From positions 3,956,501 through 4,020,500 of the forward strand of contig NZ_CP110128.1 of assembly GCF_028471945.1 (NCBI RefSeq): 64,000 nt of DNA, in the 5' to 3' direction. Each line of letters opens with the position of its first letter. The first letter of the stretch is position 1. The notes under the pieces were generated by a model that was not told the DNA's origin, ran no database searches, and saw only the letters and a list, made by a program, of their open reading frames with translations. Below are positions 44,574 to 54,132 of the stretch, one piece after another. A program made the translations under genes and the position numbers. This DNA comes from Pseudomonas sp. WJP1 (GTDB lineage: Bacteria > Pseudomonadota > Gammaproteobacteria > Pseudomonadales > Pseudomonadaceae).

Positions 44574-45331
44574 ACGCGAAACTGTCGGATGAGCAACTGG
44601 TGGCCTACCTGGACAACCAGCTCGATGCCGAACAACGCACCCGCATCGATGCCGCCATCGCCGAAGACCCGATGCTCGGCCTGCGCCTGCAATGGCTGGA
44701 CCGCAGCAGCATGCCATTCAAATCGGCTTACGACGAAGTCACTCGACAAGCCCCGGTCGAGCGCCTGCAGGCCATGCTCGACACCTTGCCGGCCCCTGCA
44801 CGCCCGGGGCTGAGTCGGCGCTGGTTCCTCGCGGCAGCCGCCGGATTGCTGGCCGGTGGTGTGCTGGCGGACCGTTTGTTCCTCGGCTGGCAAACCAGTC
44901 AGCAAACGCACAACTGGCGCGGGCTGGTCGCCGACTACATGGTGCTCTATGTACCGGAAACCCTCGACCACCTACCCAGTGACGAAACTACGCAACTGGC
45001 GCAGCTGCGCACTATCGATGCGCGCCTGGGCCTCAATCTTGCGCCGGCAAAACTGGCGTTGCCCCGCGCCCAGTTCAAACGCGCACAAATCCTTGAGTAC
45101 GACGGCGTGGCCATCGCCCAGATTACCTACCTGGATCCGGTTCACGGCCCGATGGCCCTGTGCGTCACGCGCTCCAACAGCGGCAGCCGGCATTTCGCCA
45201 AGGAGCGACGGCACGGGATGAACATTGTTTATTGGGCGGATATGGAACATGCCTGGATGCTGATCGGGCGTCATCCAGTGGGGGATCTGGAGGAGATGGC
45301 CACGCAGTTGCGCGGCCGGATGGGTGCCTGA
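44570..45331 (+). CDS. Anti-sigma factor
   Basis: A 253-residue membrane protein. The N-terminal cytoplasmic domain (residues 1-75, starting LSDEQLVAYLDNQLDAEQRTR in part) is typical of anti-sigma factors but has no zinc-binding HxxxCxxC. A Tat-like or membrane segment RRWFLAAAAGLLAGGVLA is at about 83-101. The rest is periplasmic. Its start overlaps the sigma stop (ATGA). It should hold the sigma factor inactive until an envelope signal is received. Confidence 0.85.
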   Translation: MNAKLSDEQLVAYLDNQLDAEQRTRIDAAIAEDPMLGLRLQWLDRSSMPFKSAYDEVTRQAPVERLQAMLDTLPAPARPGLSRRWFLAAAAGLLAGGVLADRLFLGWQTSQQTHNWRGLVADYMVLYVPETLDHLPSDETTQLAQLRTIDARLGLNLAPAKLALPRAQFKRAQILEYDGVAIAQITYLDPVHGPMALCVTRSNSGSRHFAKERRHGMNIVYWADMEHAWMLIGRHPVGDLEEMATQLRGRMGA

Positions 45332-45404
45332 CCCCGGAGGAGCTACAGTTACTTTTGCAACTCCCCCTGCTCGACGCCCAGCACACGTTACGTACTACTC
45401 GTAT

Positions 45405-46961
45405 TTAGCCCTTGCGACTCGCCTCGAAATCCCGACTTACAGGAGGCGATTCATTACCGGCTTCATCCGTACCATAAGTGCAAAAGCGCCAGTTAGCCGG
45501 TTTAGGTAGATCGATTGGTTCCTCTGATACCTGAAGAACGTATCCATCCGCATTTGCACAGTCTGTCGAATCCAGAGGCCCGTACTTAACGTAAACACTT
45601 ACGATCTCATTTAGATTCAAAAGAGACAGCACTACCCAGAATTCAGAGTTGTCTTCCGCAAGCACGATAACAGGGCGATCCACCGGTGCCGTATTGTCTA
45701 TTTGACGCAACTTAATCGTGGCATGACGTTCCAACTGCCAAGCCGTCTGACCCGTTTTTTGACCAATCACGCAGATCGCCTGTATACCCTCTTTCGAGTC
45801 AACCGGCAGCTGGAGAAATGGCTGATCCGCTACAGGCAACGATTCGCCGTATCCTTTGGGCTGATCACACTGAATAGAACCGGCCGGGCCGGTTTTGTAG
45901 CGAATGCGTTGGAACGCTGGGTCGATCTTCAGATTCCATCGGGCCGGTTGCAATTTACCCGAAGCATCCGCAACCTCCGAACGGGTTGACCAGGACCCCA
46001 CTCGGGTCAAACCAACACCATCCCCCTGATCAAGTTTGCTCAAATCGAGTGTGTTATCGGCTTTCAACGCGAGCAGTATCTGATCGACCGAATTGAAATA
46101 GACCGCATCCGGACGACTCTTCATGCCATCGCCGGTGATTTCACAAGGTCGAGCAAACCCACAACCATTCAGCGATGGTGCTACCGCAGTGCTCAAAACA
46201 CCCACCACGCGCTTACCGTCTTTATCAAAGACCGGCGAACCGGAAGAACCACCGTACACCCCGATACAATCACTGGGCAACGCTTTGGGCCAGAACCACG
46301 GCAAGTCTTCGCGAATCGGATAGTAACCTTCAAAAACTGGCCGCGCCGACATCACATTGCACGCCGAGTAACGCAGGAAGGATCCTCCCGGAAAGGGCCC
46401 CAGGGGAATATGCGCGATGTCAATTTTTTGCGTCGAGGTGTTGAAACTCGTCAACACCAGAGGTTCTATTTGCCGAGAACTCAACTCTCCATAAGTGGCG
46501 TCCAACTCCAGAACAGCGATCTCGGTGGACTTCATACTTGAATAAACGATACGTTTGACAGGGACAGGAATATGGTCATCCTTATTGTCATGAAAAAACG
46601 CAGGGATGAATTGCCAGCCCGGCGGCATGGGTCTATCGATCACCACTTCATTATCACCGGTAAGTCCTGAAGGGTTGGCACAATGCCCCGCTGTCAACAT
46701 AAGAGCCGGTTGGGCGGGGTCCGGGGTTTTGCTGCTGGCGATCAGCGTGGCGGTACAACGCCAGCCCACCCCGATCGTGGATGTAAAGAGGCCGACTGCG
46801 AAAAAACGTTTCGCTTTTGGTTCTGAGACTGAAATCAAATCGGGAATGCCGCCTGCGGGCACGACAGTTGTAGGCCTCGCAGGCCCCAACATACTGTCGG
46901 CCCAACTTGCACTGGTGTAAATACTTAATAATAAGACGATAACCTTGGAAGACTTTTTCAT
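45405..46961 (-). CDS. Secreted trypsin-like serine protease homologue
   Basis: A 518-residue protein with a signal peptide (residues 1-21). The trypsin-like domain has His93 in LTAGHC and Ser240 in GGSSGSPVF. At the position where Asp normally stands (D-I-A-L/V-L) there is Glu147 in STEIAVLEL, so the catalytic triad is altered or the Asp lies elsewhere. Several Cys suggest disulfides. A C-terminal region of about 200 residues is unassigned. GAGGT precedes ATG 46961. Base composition is lower in GC than that of the flanking genes. Possibly cotranscribed with the small gene upstream. Confidence 0.8.
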   Translation of the reverse strand: MKKSSKVIVLLLSIYTSASWADSMLGPARPTTVVPAGGIPDLISVSEPKAKRFFAVGLFTSTIGVGWRCTATLIASSKTPDPAQPALMLTAGHCANPSGLTGDNEVVIDRPMPPGWQFIPAFFHDNKDDHIPVPVKRIVYSSMKSTEIAVLELDATYGELSSRQIEPLVLTSFNTSTQKIDIAHIPLGPFPGGSFLRYSACNVMSARPVFEGYYPIREDLPWFWPKALPSDCIGVYGGSSGSPVFDKDGKRVVGVLSTAVAPSLNGCGFARPCEITGDGMKSRPDAVYFNSVDQILLALKADNTLDLSKLDQGDGVGLTRVGSWSTRSEVADASGKLQPARWNLKIDPAFQRIRYKTGPAGSIQCDQPKGYGESLPVADQPFLQLPVDSKEGIQAICVIGQKTGQTAWQLERHATIKLRQIDNTAPVDRPVIVLAEDNSEFWVVLSLLNLNEIVSVYVKYGPLDSTDCANADGYVLQVSEEPIDLPKPANWRFCTYGTDEAGNESPPVSRDFEASRKG

Positions 46962-47048
46962 GTCAATTACCTCAATGTGGGTTTGAACATGAAAGGTTAT
47001 GCCGGGCCATTCGTATACTGTCACAAATGACAGTTTTACATCAGTTTC

Positions 47049-47327
47049 TCATCCGTCCATCCGAATGGCACCCGGGAACTTCATCAGATCCTGCGCTCGC
47101 GCAAACGCCTCCACAGGCCCCGTCAGCAAGGTGTATTGCACCTTGTCGCCCACTTGAAAACAGTCGCCGCCGTCTGCCGTGAGATTGGGCCCAATTCGAA
47201 TGGCCAGCTGGGAGCAGCCCTCATCAGGCAGGACCATGGCGAACTGGATCGACGTTGCGTCGACCCAGACTTTCCTGATGGCGTTGATCGTGCCATTGCC
47301 CGTTCTTTTTATTGTCGGTGCCTGCAT
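47049..47327 (-). CDS. Small hypothetical protein upstream of the trypsin-like gene
   Basis: A 92-residue protein starting MQAPTIKRTGNGTINA, with predicted beta-rich content and two Cys (near 38 and 56). No signal peptide or known domain. GGAGG lies six bases before ATG 47327. It is 87 bases ahead of the protease gene on the same strand, so it might encode a partner such as an inhibitor, but nothing in the sequence shows this. Confidence 0.65.
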   Translation of the reverse strand: MQAPTIKRTGNGTINAIRKVWVDATSIQFAMVLPDEGCSQLAIRIGPNLTADGGDCFQVGDKVQYTLLTGPVEAFARAQDLMKFPGAIRMDG

Positions 47328-47438
47328 CACTCGCCTCCAGTCCTTGGTGTTTGGCGCGACAACTTGACTGCGACGGGACCATGAAACGCCGAATTGGCAT
47401 GCCTGGCTACTGTCAGGTTTGACAGGTGTGACGCGTTT

Positions 47439-48737
47439 TCAACCCGGCGCAGGCAACCACAACCGAAACCGCGCCCCGCCCAATGGCGACGCTTGCACGG
47501 TCAACGAACCACCTTGGGCCTCCAGCGCCCGACGGCTGATCGCCAGCCCCAGGCCAAACCCGCCGGTCGCACGGTCCCGGCTGCGATCGAGTCGGTAGAA
47601 CGGCTCGAAAATGCGCTCGCGCTCGTCATCCGGGATGCCGATCCCGTCATCGTCCACCCAGATCTCACAGCCTTTGGCGCACACCTGTACGCCAACCTGA
47701 ATGCGTTTTTCGCAGTAGCGCATGGCGTTGCGCAGCAGGTTTTGCAGGGCGCGGGCGGTCAGGCGCGGGTCGAGGCTGAAGCGCTCGAGCTGGCCGTGCA
47801 GCAACACGTCGATGACGATGTCGGGCGATTGTTCTTCATCGACGCTGCCCAGGATGCTGTCGATGAATTCATCCAGCGGCACTTCGATGGGCTCGGGCAG
47901 CCGCGCGGGGTTTTGCAGGCGGCTGTAGGAGAGCAATTCCAGTACCAGCTCGTCGAGTTCACGAATGTGATCGACCAGCCCTTGCAAACGCTCGCGGCTG
48001 GCGGTCGGCAAATCATCGGAAAGGGCCAGGGCCAGGCCGAAATCCAGGCGGGTCAATGGCGTGCGCAATTCGTGGGACACCGCGTTGAGCAGATCGCGCT
48101 GTTGATTCAGCAGGTTTTCGATGTCACCGGCCATGGTGTCGAAGACGTTGGCCAGGCTGCCGATGTTGGAGTTGGCGGCAATCTGCGTACGCTCGCCCAG
48201 GTGCCCCTTGCCGAAGCGCTCCGCCGCGCTTTTGAGGCGTTCCAGGTCACGCCAGTGCGGACGCAGCCACAGCAACAGGCAGGCGAGCATGGTCGCGCCG
48301 ATCAGCACGTTGATGCTCCAGTACAACAGGCTCACGTCCATCGGGTCCGGCGGCACGACCATTTGCACCACCGTGCGTTCGTCCAGCGGTGCCACCGCCA
48401 GGGTGCGCCAGCCCCAGTCGCCGATGCGCACAACGTTTTCGCCGCGTTGCAAACGCTGCTGTTCCTCGAGGGAAAACTCGGCATCGTCGTTACTGCTGAG
48501 CAGGATGTGCAGCGGATGGAACTCCTTGTCCATTTCCGCCGCCAGGGCCGGCCATTGCTCGACCGGGACGACTTTGAACTGCTTGACCATCAGGGTTTGC
48601 AGCCCCCGGGAATAATCGAGGTTGTAGGTGAGGAAACGCTCGTGAAAGACCTTGATCACCAGGTCCGGCACCAAGTAGATCGCGGCGCTGAACGAAACGA
48701 TGGTCACCAGGTACAGGCGAAAGAGGATTCTGAACAT
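47439..48737 (-). CDS. ParS/RstB-like sensor histidine kinase
   Basis: A 432-residue sensor kinase. A first membrane helix (residues 5-25), a periplasmic sensor of about 110 residues and a second helix (about 140-160) are followed by a HAMP domain. The phosphorylation box is NAVSHELRTPLTRLDF; the ATPase domain contains LLRNAMRY, DDDGIGI and GGFGLGLAI. ParS of P. aeruginosa senses cationic peptides; similarity is from memory and genomic context (adjacent RND pump). ATG 48737 begins the first helix and lies 4 bases after the regulator gene. Confidence 0.86.
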   Translation of the reverse strand: MFRILFRLYLVTIVSFSAAIYLVPDLVIKVFHERFLTYNLDYSRGLQTLMVKQFKVVPVEQWPALAAEMDKEFHPLHILLSSNDDAEFSLEEQQRLQRGENVVRIGDWGWRTLAVAPLDERTVVQMVVPPDPMDVSLLYWSINVLIGATMLACLLLWLRPHWRDLERLKSAAERFGKGHLGERTQIAANSNIGSLANVFDTMAGDIENLLNQQRDLLNAVSHELRTPLTRLDFGLALALSDDLPTASRERLQGLVDHIRELDELVLELLSYSRLQNPARLPEPIEVPLDEFIDSILGSVDEEQSPDIVIDVLLHGQLERFSLDPRLTARALQNLLRNAMRYCEKRIQVGVQVCAKGCEIWVDDDGIGIPDDERERIFEPFYRLDRSRDRATGGFGLGLAISRRALEAQGGSLTVQASPLGGARFRLWLPAPG

Positions 48738-48741
48738 CGCT

Positions 48742-49443
48742 TCAGCATTCCCACTCGGATCGACTGAACAGATAACCCTTGCCCCACACGGTCTTGATCT
48801 TGCGGGCCTCGCCGGCATTGTCGTCGAACTTGCGCCGCAGCTTGGAGATGGCCACGTCCACCGAGCGGTCGGTCCCGTTGAACTCGATGCCGCGCAGGCG
48901 CTGCAGGATCTGGTCGCGGCTCAACACTTCGCCGGCATGCCGGGCCAGCACCACCAGCAGGTTGTACTCGCCGCTGGACATCTCCACCGGTTGCCCGCGC
49001 CAGGTCACCGTGCGCTCGGACAGGTCGATGCACAGGTTGCCGATGAGGATGCGGTCATTGGCCGCCAATGGCTCGGCGAGGCTGCTACGCCGTAGCAAGG
49101 TGCGCACCCGGGCCAGCAGCACCCGGGGTTCGCAGGGTTTGGTGACGTAGTCGTCGGCGCCCATTTCCAGGCCCAGCACCTGGTCGTGGCTGTCGTCGCG
49201 GGCGGTGAGCATGAGGATCGGCAAGGTTGCCGAGTCGGCGCGCAGCAACCGGCAGACTTGCAGGCCATCGAGACCGGGCAGCATCAAGTCGAGGATCACC
49301 AGGTCCGGTGGCGTGAGCCGTGCGCGCTCGCGCACCTGATCGCCTCGGGTGATCACGTTGACGGAGTAACCGTTGCGTTCCAGGTAGCTGGCGATCAGCT
49401 CGGCGAGTGCGGTGTCGTCTTCGACCAGGAGGATGTTGGGCAT
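48742..49443 (-). CDS. ParR/RstA-like response regulator
   Basis: A 233-residue OmpR-family regulator. The receiver has the acidic pair in LLVEDD, phosphoacceptor Asp52 in VILDLMLPG and Lys in YVTKPCEP. The C-terminal winged helix contains EVLSRDQILQRLRG and RSVDVAISKLRRKF. The sequence closely resembles my memory of P. aeruginosa ParR. It is transcribed away from the RND operon and is a strong candidate for its regulator. The kinase gene follows after 4 bases. Confidence 0.87.
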   Translation of the reverse strand: MPNILLVEDDTALAELIASYLERNGYSVNVITRGDQVRERARLTPPDLVILDLMLPGLDGLQVCRLLRADSATLPILMLTARDDSHDQVLGLEMGADDYVTKPCEPRVLLARVRTLLRRSSLAEPLAANDRILIGNLCIDLSERTVTWRGQPVEMSSGEYNLLVVLARHAGEVLSRDQILQRLRGIEFNGTDRSVDVAISKLRRKFDDNAGEARKIKTVWGKGYLFSRSEWEC

Positions 49444-49484
49444 GGGGTGTTTTCCGGCAATGCTGTGGCGTCAGTCAGGCCCTC

Positions 49485-49580
49485 TTCGCGGGCAAGCCCG
49501 CTCCCACAGTGATTGATGGTGTACACATAATTTGTGTTCACATCGGACCCTGTGGGAGCGGGCTTGCCCGCGAAGGCGGC
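49485..49580. repeat. REP pair between the two-component genes and the RND operon
   Basis: TTCGCGGGCAAGCCCGCTCC and GGAGCGGGCTTGCCCGCGAA are inverted copies around a spacer containing GTGTACACATAATTTGTG. It is unusual in lying between divergent genes, near both promoters. Confidence 0.85.
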
Positions 49581-49735
49581 ATCACAGGCGCAAAAGGAAT
49601 CAAGCTGCAAAGGATATACGCCCCGGCACACACCTGAGCAAAACCCTTACACAATTTCACACAGCACCAACAAAGCTTCACCGCTACCATCGCCGTCGCC
49701 CAGTAGGATGCTGGGGGTCACTATTGGGGTCATTC

Positions 49736-50893
49736 ATGTCAAAGAATCCGCTTGCCAGGCTCAGCCTGATAGCACTGGCGTTGGCGCTGGGCGCGTGCGA
49801 CAAGTCCTCGGTCGCCGAAGAGCAGCCGCCGTTGGCCAGCGTTCGCATCGAAACCATCGAAACCCGCCCGCTGTCGATCAGCAGCGAACTGACCGGGCGC
49901 ATTGCCGCCCCGCGCATGGCCGAGGTACGCGCCCGGGTCGCAGGCGTGGTGCTGCAACAAGCCTTTCGCGAAGGCAGTGACGTGAAAAAGGGCGAGGTAC
50001 TGTTCCGTATCGATCCGGCGCCCTTCAAGGCTGACCTCGACAGCGCTGAAGCGGTACTGCGCAAGGCCGAGGCCAACGCGTTCCAGGCCAGACTGCAAGA
50101 GCAGCGTTACGCCCAGTTGATCGATGACAAGGCCATCAGCGGCCAGGACTATGACAACGCACGGGCCAACGCCCGGCAAACCGCCGCCGACGTGGCCGCC
50201 AGCAAGGCGATGGTTGAACGCGCCCGGCTGAACCTTGGCTACGCCACCGTCACCGCGCCGATTTCCGGACGCATCGGCCGCGCGCTGGTCACCGAAGGCG
50301 CGCTGGTCGGGCAGAACGAAACCACGCCCCTGGCGCTGATCCAGCAACTCGATCCGATCCATGCCGACCTGACCCAATCGACCCGCGAACTCAACGACCT
50401 GCGCCGGGCGTACCGCTCCGGCCAGTTGCAGGAAGTCGGTCAAGGCCAGGCCAAGGCCACCCTGATCGAGGACGACGGTAGCCTCTATCCGTTGCCCGGC
50501 AAGCTGCTGTTCACCGACATCACCGTCGACCCGGGCACCGGCCAGGTCATCCTGCGCAGTGAATTCCCCAACCCGGATCTCGACCTGCTGCCTGGCAGCT
50601 TCGTGCGCGTACGCCTGGAGCAAGCGGTCAACCAGCAAGGCATCAGCGTGCCGCAACGGGCCATCCAGCGTGACAGCGCCGGCATCGCCCAGGTGTTGCT
50701 GCTCGATGCAGAACAGCGCGTCAGCCAGCAGCCGGTCGAGCTGGGGCCGGTGCAGAACGACCGTTGGGTCGTCACCGGCGGGCTGAAACCGGGCGATCGC
50801 ATCGTCATCGAAGGCCTGCAACACGCCCGTCCCGGCGAAAAAGTGCAGATCGACGACACCCCTCTCCCCCTTGCCCAGGTTTCTGGCCAGTAA
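49736..50893 (+). CDS. RND efflux periplasmic adaptor (MexX/AcrA-like)
   Basis: A 385-residue lipoprotein. The signal sequence ends in the lipobox LALGAC (Cys21), so the adaptor is anchored to the inner membrane. The lipoyl-like halves flank a helical hairpin (about 95-170), and beta-barrel and membrane-proximal domains follow. Motifs include FREGSDVKKGEVLFRIDP and NLGYATVTAPISGRIGR. It connects the RND pump to an outer-membrane channel. ATG 49736 follows GGGGT. It lies 15 bases before the pump gene. Confidence 0.88.
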   Translation: MSKNPLARLSLIALALALGACDKSSVAEEQPPLASVRIETIETRPLSISSELTGRIAAPRMAEVRARVAGVVLQQAFREGSDVKKGEVLFRIDPAPFKADLDSAEAVLRKAEANAFQARLQEQRYAQLIDDKAISGQDYDNARANARQTAADVAASKAMVERARLNLGYATVTAPISGRIGRALVTEGALVGQNETTPLALIQQLDPIHADLTQSTRELNDLRRAYRSGQLQEVGQGQAKATLIEDDGSLYPLPGKLLFTDITVDPGTGQVILRSEFPNPDLDLLPGSFVRVRLEQAVNQQGISVPQRAIQRDSAGIAQVLLLDAEQRVSQQPVELGPVQNDRWVVTGGLKPGDRIVIEGLQHARPGEKVQIDDTPLPLAQVSGQ

Positions 50894-50908
50894 GCAGGAC
50901 GCTTGTTT

Positions 50909-53900
50909 ATGCCGCAGTTCTTTATCGACCGCCCGGTGTTTGCCTGGGTGGTCGCCCTGTTCATCCTGCTGGCCGGCGCCCTGGCCATCCCGCAGTTGCC
51001 GGTGGCGCAATACCCCAACGTGGCGCCGCCGCAGGTGGAAATCTATGCCGTGTACCCCGGCGCCTCGGCGCAGACCATCGACGAAAGCGTGGTCAGCCTG
51101 ATCGAGGAAGAGCTCAACGGCGCGGACAACCTGTTGTATTTCGAGTCCCAGAGCAGCCTGGGCAGCGCGACGATCAAGGCCACGTTCCAGCCGGGCACCA
51201 ACCCGGAACTGGCCCAGGTCGATGTGCAGAACCGCCTGAAAGTGGTGGAGTCACGCCTGCCCCAGGCGGTTAACCAGCAAGGTTTGCAGGTGGAAAAAGT
51301 CTCCTCCGGCTTCCTGCTGCTGATCACCCTGACGTCCAGCGACGGCAAGCTCGACGAAACCGCGCTCAGCGATTACCTGGCGCGCAACGTGATGAACGAG
51401 ATCAAGCGCCTGGACGGCGTCGGCAAAGCCCAGCTGTACGGCGCCGAACGTGCCATGCGCATCTGGATCGACCCTCGCAAGCTGATCGGTTTCAACCTGA
51501 CGCCGGCTGACGTCAATGCCGCCATCGCCGCGCAGAACGCCCAGGTCTCGGCCGGCAGCATCGGCGACCTGCCGACCCGCGGCACCCAGGAAATGACCGC
51601 GACCATCCTGGTCAAGGGCCAGCTGTCGACCCCGGAAGAATTCGCCGACATCGTGCTCAAGGCCAATCCCGACGGCTCCACCGTGCGCATCTCCGATGTG
51701 GCGCGGGTGGAAATCGGCAGCCAGGAATACCAGTTCGGCACGCGCCTGAACGGTAAGCCGTCGACCGCCGTCAGCGTGCAACTGGCGCCGAGCGCCAACG
51801 CCCTGAACACCGCGACCCTGGTGCGGGCGAAGATGGATGAGCTGGCGCGTTATTTCCCCGTCGGCGTCGAATACAAGATTCCGTACGACACCTCGCCCTT
51901 CGTCAAGGTCTCGATCACCAAGGTGGTCTACACCCTGGGTGAAGCCATGCTGCTGGTGTTCGCGGTGATGTTCCTGTTCCTGCAGAACATCCGCTACACG
52001 CTGATTCCGACGTTGGTGGTACCGGTCGCGCTGATGGGCACCTTTGCCACCATGTTGGCGTTGGGTTACTCGATCAACGTACTGACGATGTTCGGCATGG
52101 TGCTGGCGATCGGCATCCTGGTGGATGACGCGATCGTGGTGGTGGAAAACGTCGAGCGGATCATGGTCACCGAAGGGCTGTCTCCCAAAGAGGCGACGCG
52201 CAAGGCGATGCAGCAGATCACCGGGGCAATCATCGGCATCACCCTGGTGCTGGTGGCGGTGTTCATTCCCATGGCGTTCATGCAGGGCTCGGTCGGGGTG
52301 ATCTACCGGCAGTTTTCCCTGTCGATGGCCACCTCGATCCTGTTCTCGGCTTTCCTCGCCCTGACCTTGACCCCGGCCCTGTGTGCGACCTTGCTCAAGC
52401 CGATCGCCAAGGGCGAGCATCATGAAAAACGCGGTTTCTTCGGCTGGTTCAATCGTAGCTTTGAGCGACTGACCGCGCGCTATCAATCCTGGGTCGCCTA
52501 TGCGCTCAAGCGCACGGGGCGCTACCTGTTGATCTATGGCGCGCTGCTGATCGGCCTGGGGATTTGCTTCGCTCGCCTGCCCTCCTCGTTCCTGCCGGTG
52601 GAAGACCAGGGCTACACCATCACCGACGTGCAACTGCCGCCAGGTGCCAGCAAGAACCGCACGGTGGCGGTGGTCGAGCAGATCGAGGCGCATAACGCCG
52701 GGGAGCCTGGGGTTGGCGACAGCACGGTGATCCTCGGATTCAGTTTCTCCGGCAGCGGGCAGAACGCGGCATTGGCGTTCACCACGTTGAAAGACTGGTC
52801 CGAGCGTGGCAGCGACGACTCGGCCAGCTCGATTGCCGACCGTGCCAACATCGCCCTCAGCCAGATCAAGGATGCCGTGGCGTTCTCGGTGCTGCCCCCT
52901 CCGGTGGACGGCCTGGGCACCTCCAGCGGCTTCGAGTTTCGCCTGCAGGATCGCGGCGGCCTCGGCCATGCCACGCTGATGCAGGCACGCACCGAATTGC
53001 TTGAGGCAGCCGAGAAAAGTCCGATCCTGATGAACGTACGCGAAAGCGCCCTGGCCGAAGCGCCCCAGGTGCAATTGATCGTCGACCGCAAGCAGGCCAA
53101 CGCCCTGGGCGTGTCGTTCGCCGAGATCAGCAACGTGCTGTCCACCGCCGTTGGCTCGACCTACGTCAACGACTTCCCCAACCAGGGGCGGATGCAGCGG
53201 GTCGTGGTCCAGGCCGAAGGCGACCAGCGCAGCCAGGTGGCCGACCTGCTGAAAATGCACGTGCGCAACAACGCTGGAAAAATGGTGCCGCTGTCGGCCT
53301 TCGTCCAGGCCAAATGGACCCAGGGCCCGGCGCAGCTGACCCGCTACAACGGCTACCCGGCGATCAGCATTTCCGGGGAACCGAAACCTGGGCATAGCAC
53401 CGGCGAGGCCATGGCCGAAATCGAACGGCTGGTTGCGCTGGGGCCGATGGGACTGGGCCAGGAATGGACCGGCCTGTCCTTGCAGGAACGGCTGTCCGGC
53501 AGCCAGGCGCCGATCCTCTTGGGTTTGTCGTTGCTGATCGTGTTCCTGTGCCTGGCGGCGCTTTACGAGAGCTGGTCGATCCCGACTTCGGTGCTGCTGG
53601 TGGTGCCGCTCGGCGTGCTCGGCGCAGTACTCGCCGTGACGTTGCGCGGGATGCCCAACGACGTGTTCTTCAAAGTCGGGCTGATCACCATCATCGGCCT
53701 GTCGGCAAAAAATGCGATCTTGATCATCGAGTTCGCCAAGAGCCTGTACGACGAAGGCCACGACCTGATCGACGCCACCCTGCAAGCGGCGCGCCTGCGG
53801 TTGCGGCCGATCGTCATGACCTCGCTGGCGTTCATCCTCGGCGTGGTGCCGCTGGCGATCGCGACCGGCGCAAGCTCGGCAAGCCAGCAGGCTATCGGCA

Positions 53901-54007
53901 CCGGGGTGATCGGCGGAATGATCACTGCAACACTCGCAGTGCTGTTCGTGCCGGTGTTTTTTGTGGTGGTGATGAAGCTGGTGCGCAAGCGCCATAAAGA
54001 TCGATAA
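50909..54007 (+). CDS. RND multidrug efflux transporter (MexY/AcrB-like, HAE1)
   Basis: A 1032-residue inner-membrane pump with 12 helices and two large periplasmic loops. The start MPQFFIDRPVFAWV and the proton-relay pair Asp-Asp in GILVDDAIVVVENVER (helix 4) are typical of HAE1 pumps. HHEKRGFFGWFNR matches MexY/AmrB-type proteins as I remember them. It expels drugs with protons in complex with the adaptor. No outer-membrane channel gene follows, as in P. aeruginosa mexXY, which borrows OprM. Substrates are unknown. ATG 50909 is preferred over a TTG two codons earlier. Confidence 0.9.
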   Translation: MPQFFIDRPVFAWVVALFILLAGALAIPQLPVAQYPNVAPPQVEIYAVYPGASAQTIDESVVSLIEEELNGADNLLYFESQSSLGSATIKATFQPGTNPELAQVDVQNRLKVVESRLPQAVNQQGLQVEKVSSGFLLLITLTSSDGKLDETALSDYLARNVMNEIKRLDGVGKAQLYGAERAMRIWIDPRKLIGFNLTPADVNAAIAAQNAQVSAGSIGDLPTRGTQEMTATILVKGQLSTPEEFADIVLKANPDGSTVRISDVARVEIGSQEYQFGTRLNGKPSTAVSVQLAPSANALNTATLVRAKMDELARYFPVGVEYKIPYDTSPFVKVSITKVVYTLGEAMLLVFAVMFLFLQNIRYTLIPTLVVPVALMGTFATMLALGYSINVLTMFGMVLAIGILVDDAIVVVENVERIMVTEGLSPKEATRKAMQQITGAIIGITLVLVAVFIPMAFMQGSVGVIYRQFSLSMATSILFSAFLALTLTPALCATLLKPIAKGEHHEKRGFFGWFNRSFERLTARYQSWVAYALKRTGRYLLIYGALLIGLGICFARLPSSFLPVEDQGYTITDVQLPPGASKNRTVAVVEQIEAHNAGEPGVGDSTVILGFSFSGSGQNAALAFTTLKDWSERGSDDSASSIADRANIALSQIKDAVAFSVLPPPVDGLGTSSGFEFRLQDRGGLGHATLMQARTELLEAAEKSPILMNVRESALAEAPQVQLIVDRKQANALGVSFAEISNVLSTAVGSTYVNDFPNQGRMQRVVVQAEGDQRSQVADLLKMHVRNNAGKMVPLSAFVQAKWTQGPAQLTRYNGYPAISISGEPKPGHSTGEAMAEIERLVALGPMGLGQEWTGLSLQERLSGSQAPILLGLSLLIVFLCLAALYESWSIPTSVLLVVPLGVLGAVLAVTLRGMPNDVFFKVGLITIIGLSAKNAILIIEFAKSLYDEGHDLIDATLQAARLRLRPIVMTSLAFILGVVPLAIATGASSASQQAIGTGVIGGMITATLAVLFVPVFFVVVMKLVRKRHKDR

Positions 54008-54022
54008 CCGACGCCACAAAAC

Positions 54023-54051
54023 CATGTGGGAGCGAGCCAGCTCCCACAATG
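54023..54051. repeat. Single REP-derived hairpin
   Basis: ATGTGGGAGC and GCTCCCACAT-like (GCTCCCACAA) arms form a 9-bp stem with loop GAGCCA, 16 bases after the RND pump stop. It may end its transcription. Confidence 0.7.
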
Positions 54052-54132
54052 GATGTGATCGATCCAGGATGGTGGTCACACCTGACGGCGTTAGGCTAAG
54101 GTGCTTTCAACGCACTGACTCATCGAGCCTCC

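Noticed and set aside
49395..49637. Short ORFs over the REP pair at 49485-49580
   Set aside because: Phrases such as GSGLARE are the usual translation of REP sequence, not protein genes.
51251..54079. 942-codon open frame antisense to the RND pump gene
   Set aside because: The translation is rich in His, Gln and Arg, typical of a shadow frame opposite a hydrophobic membrane protein.
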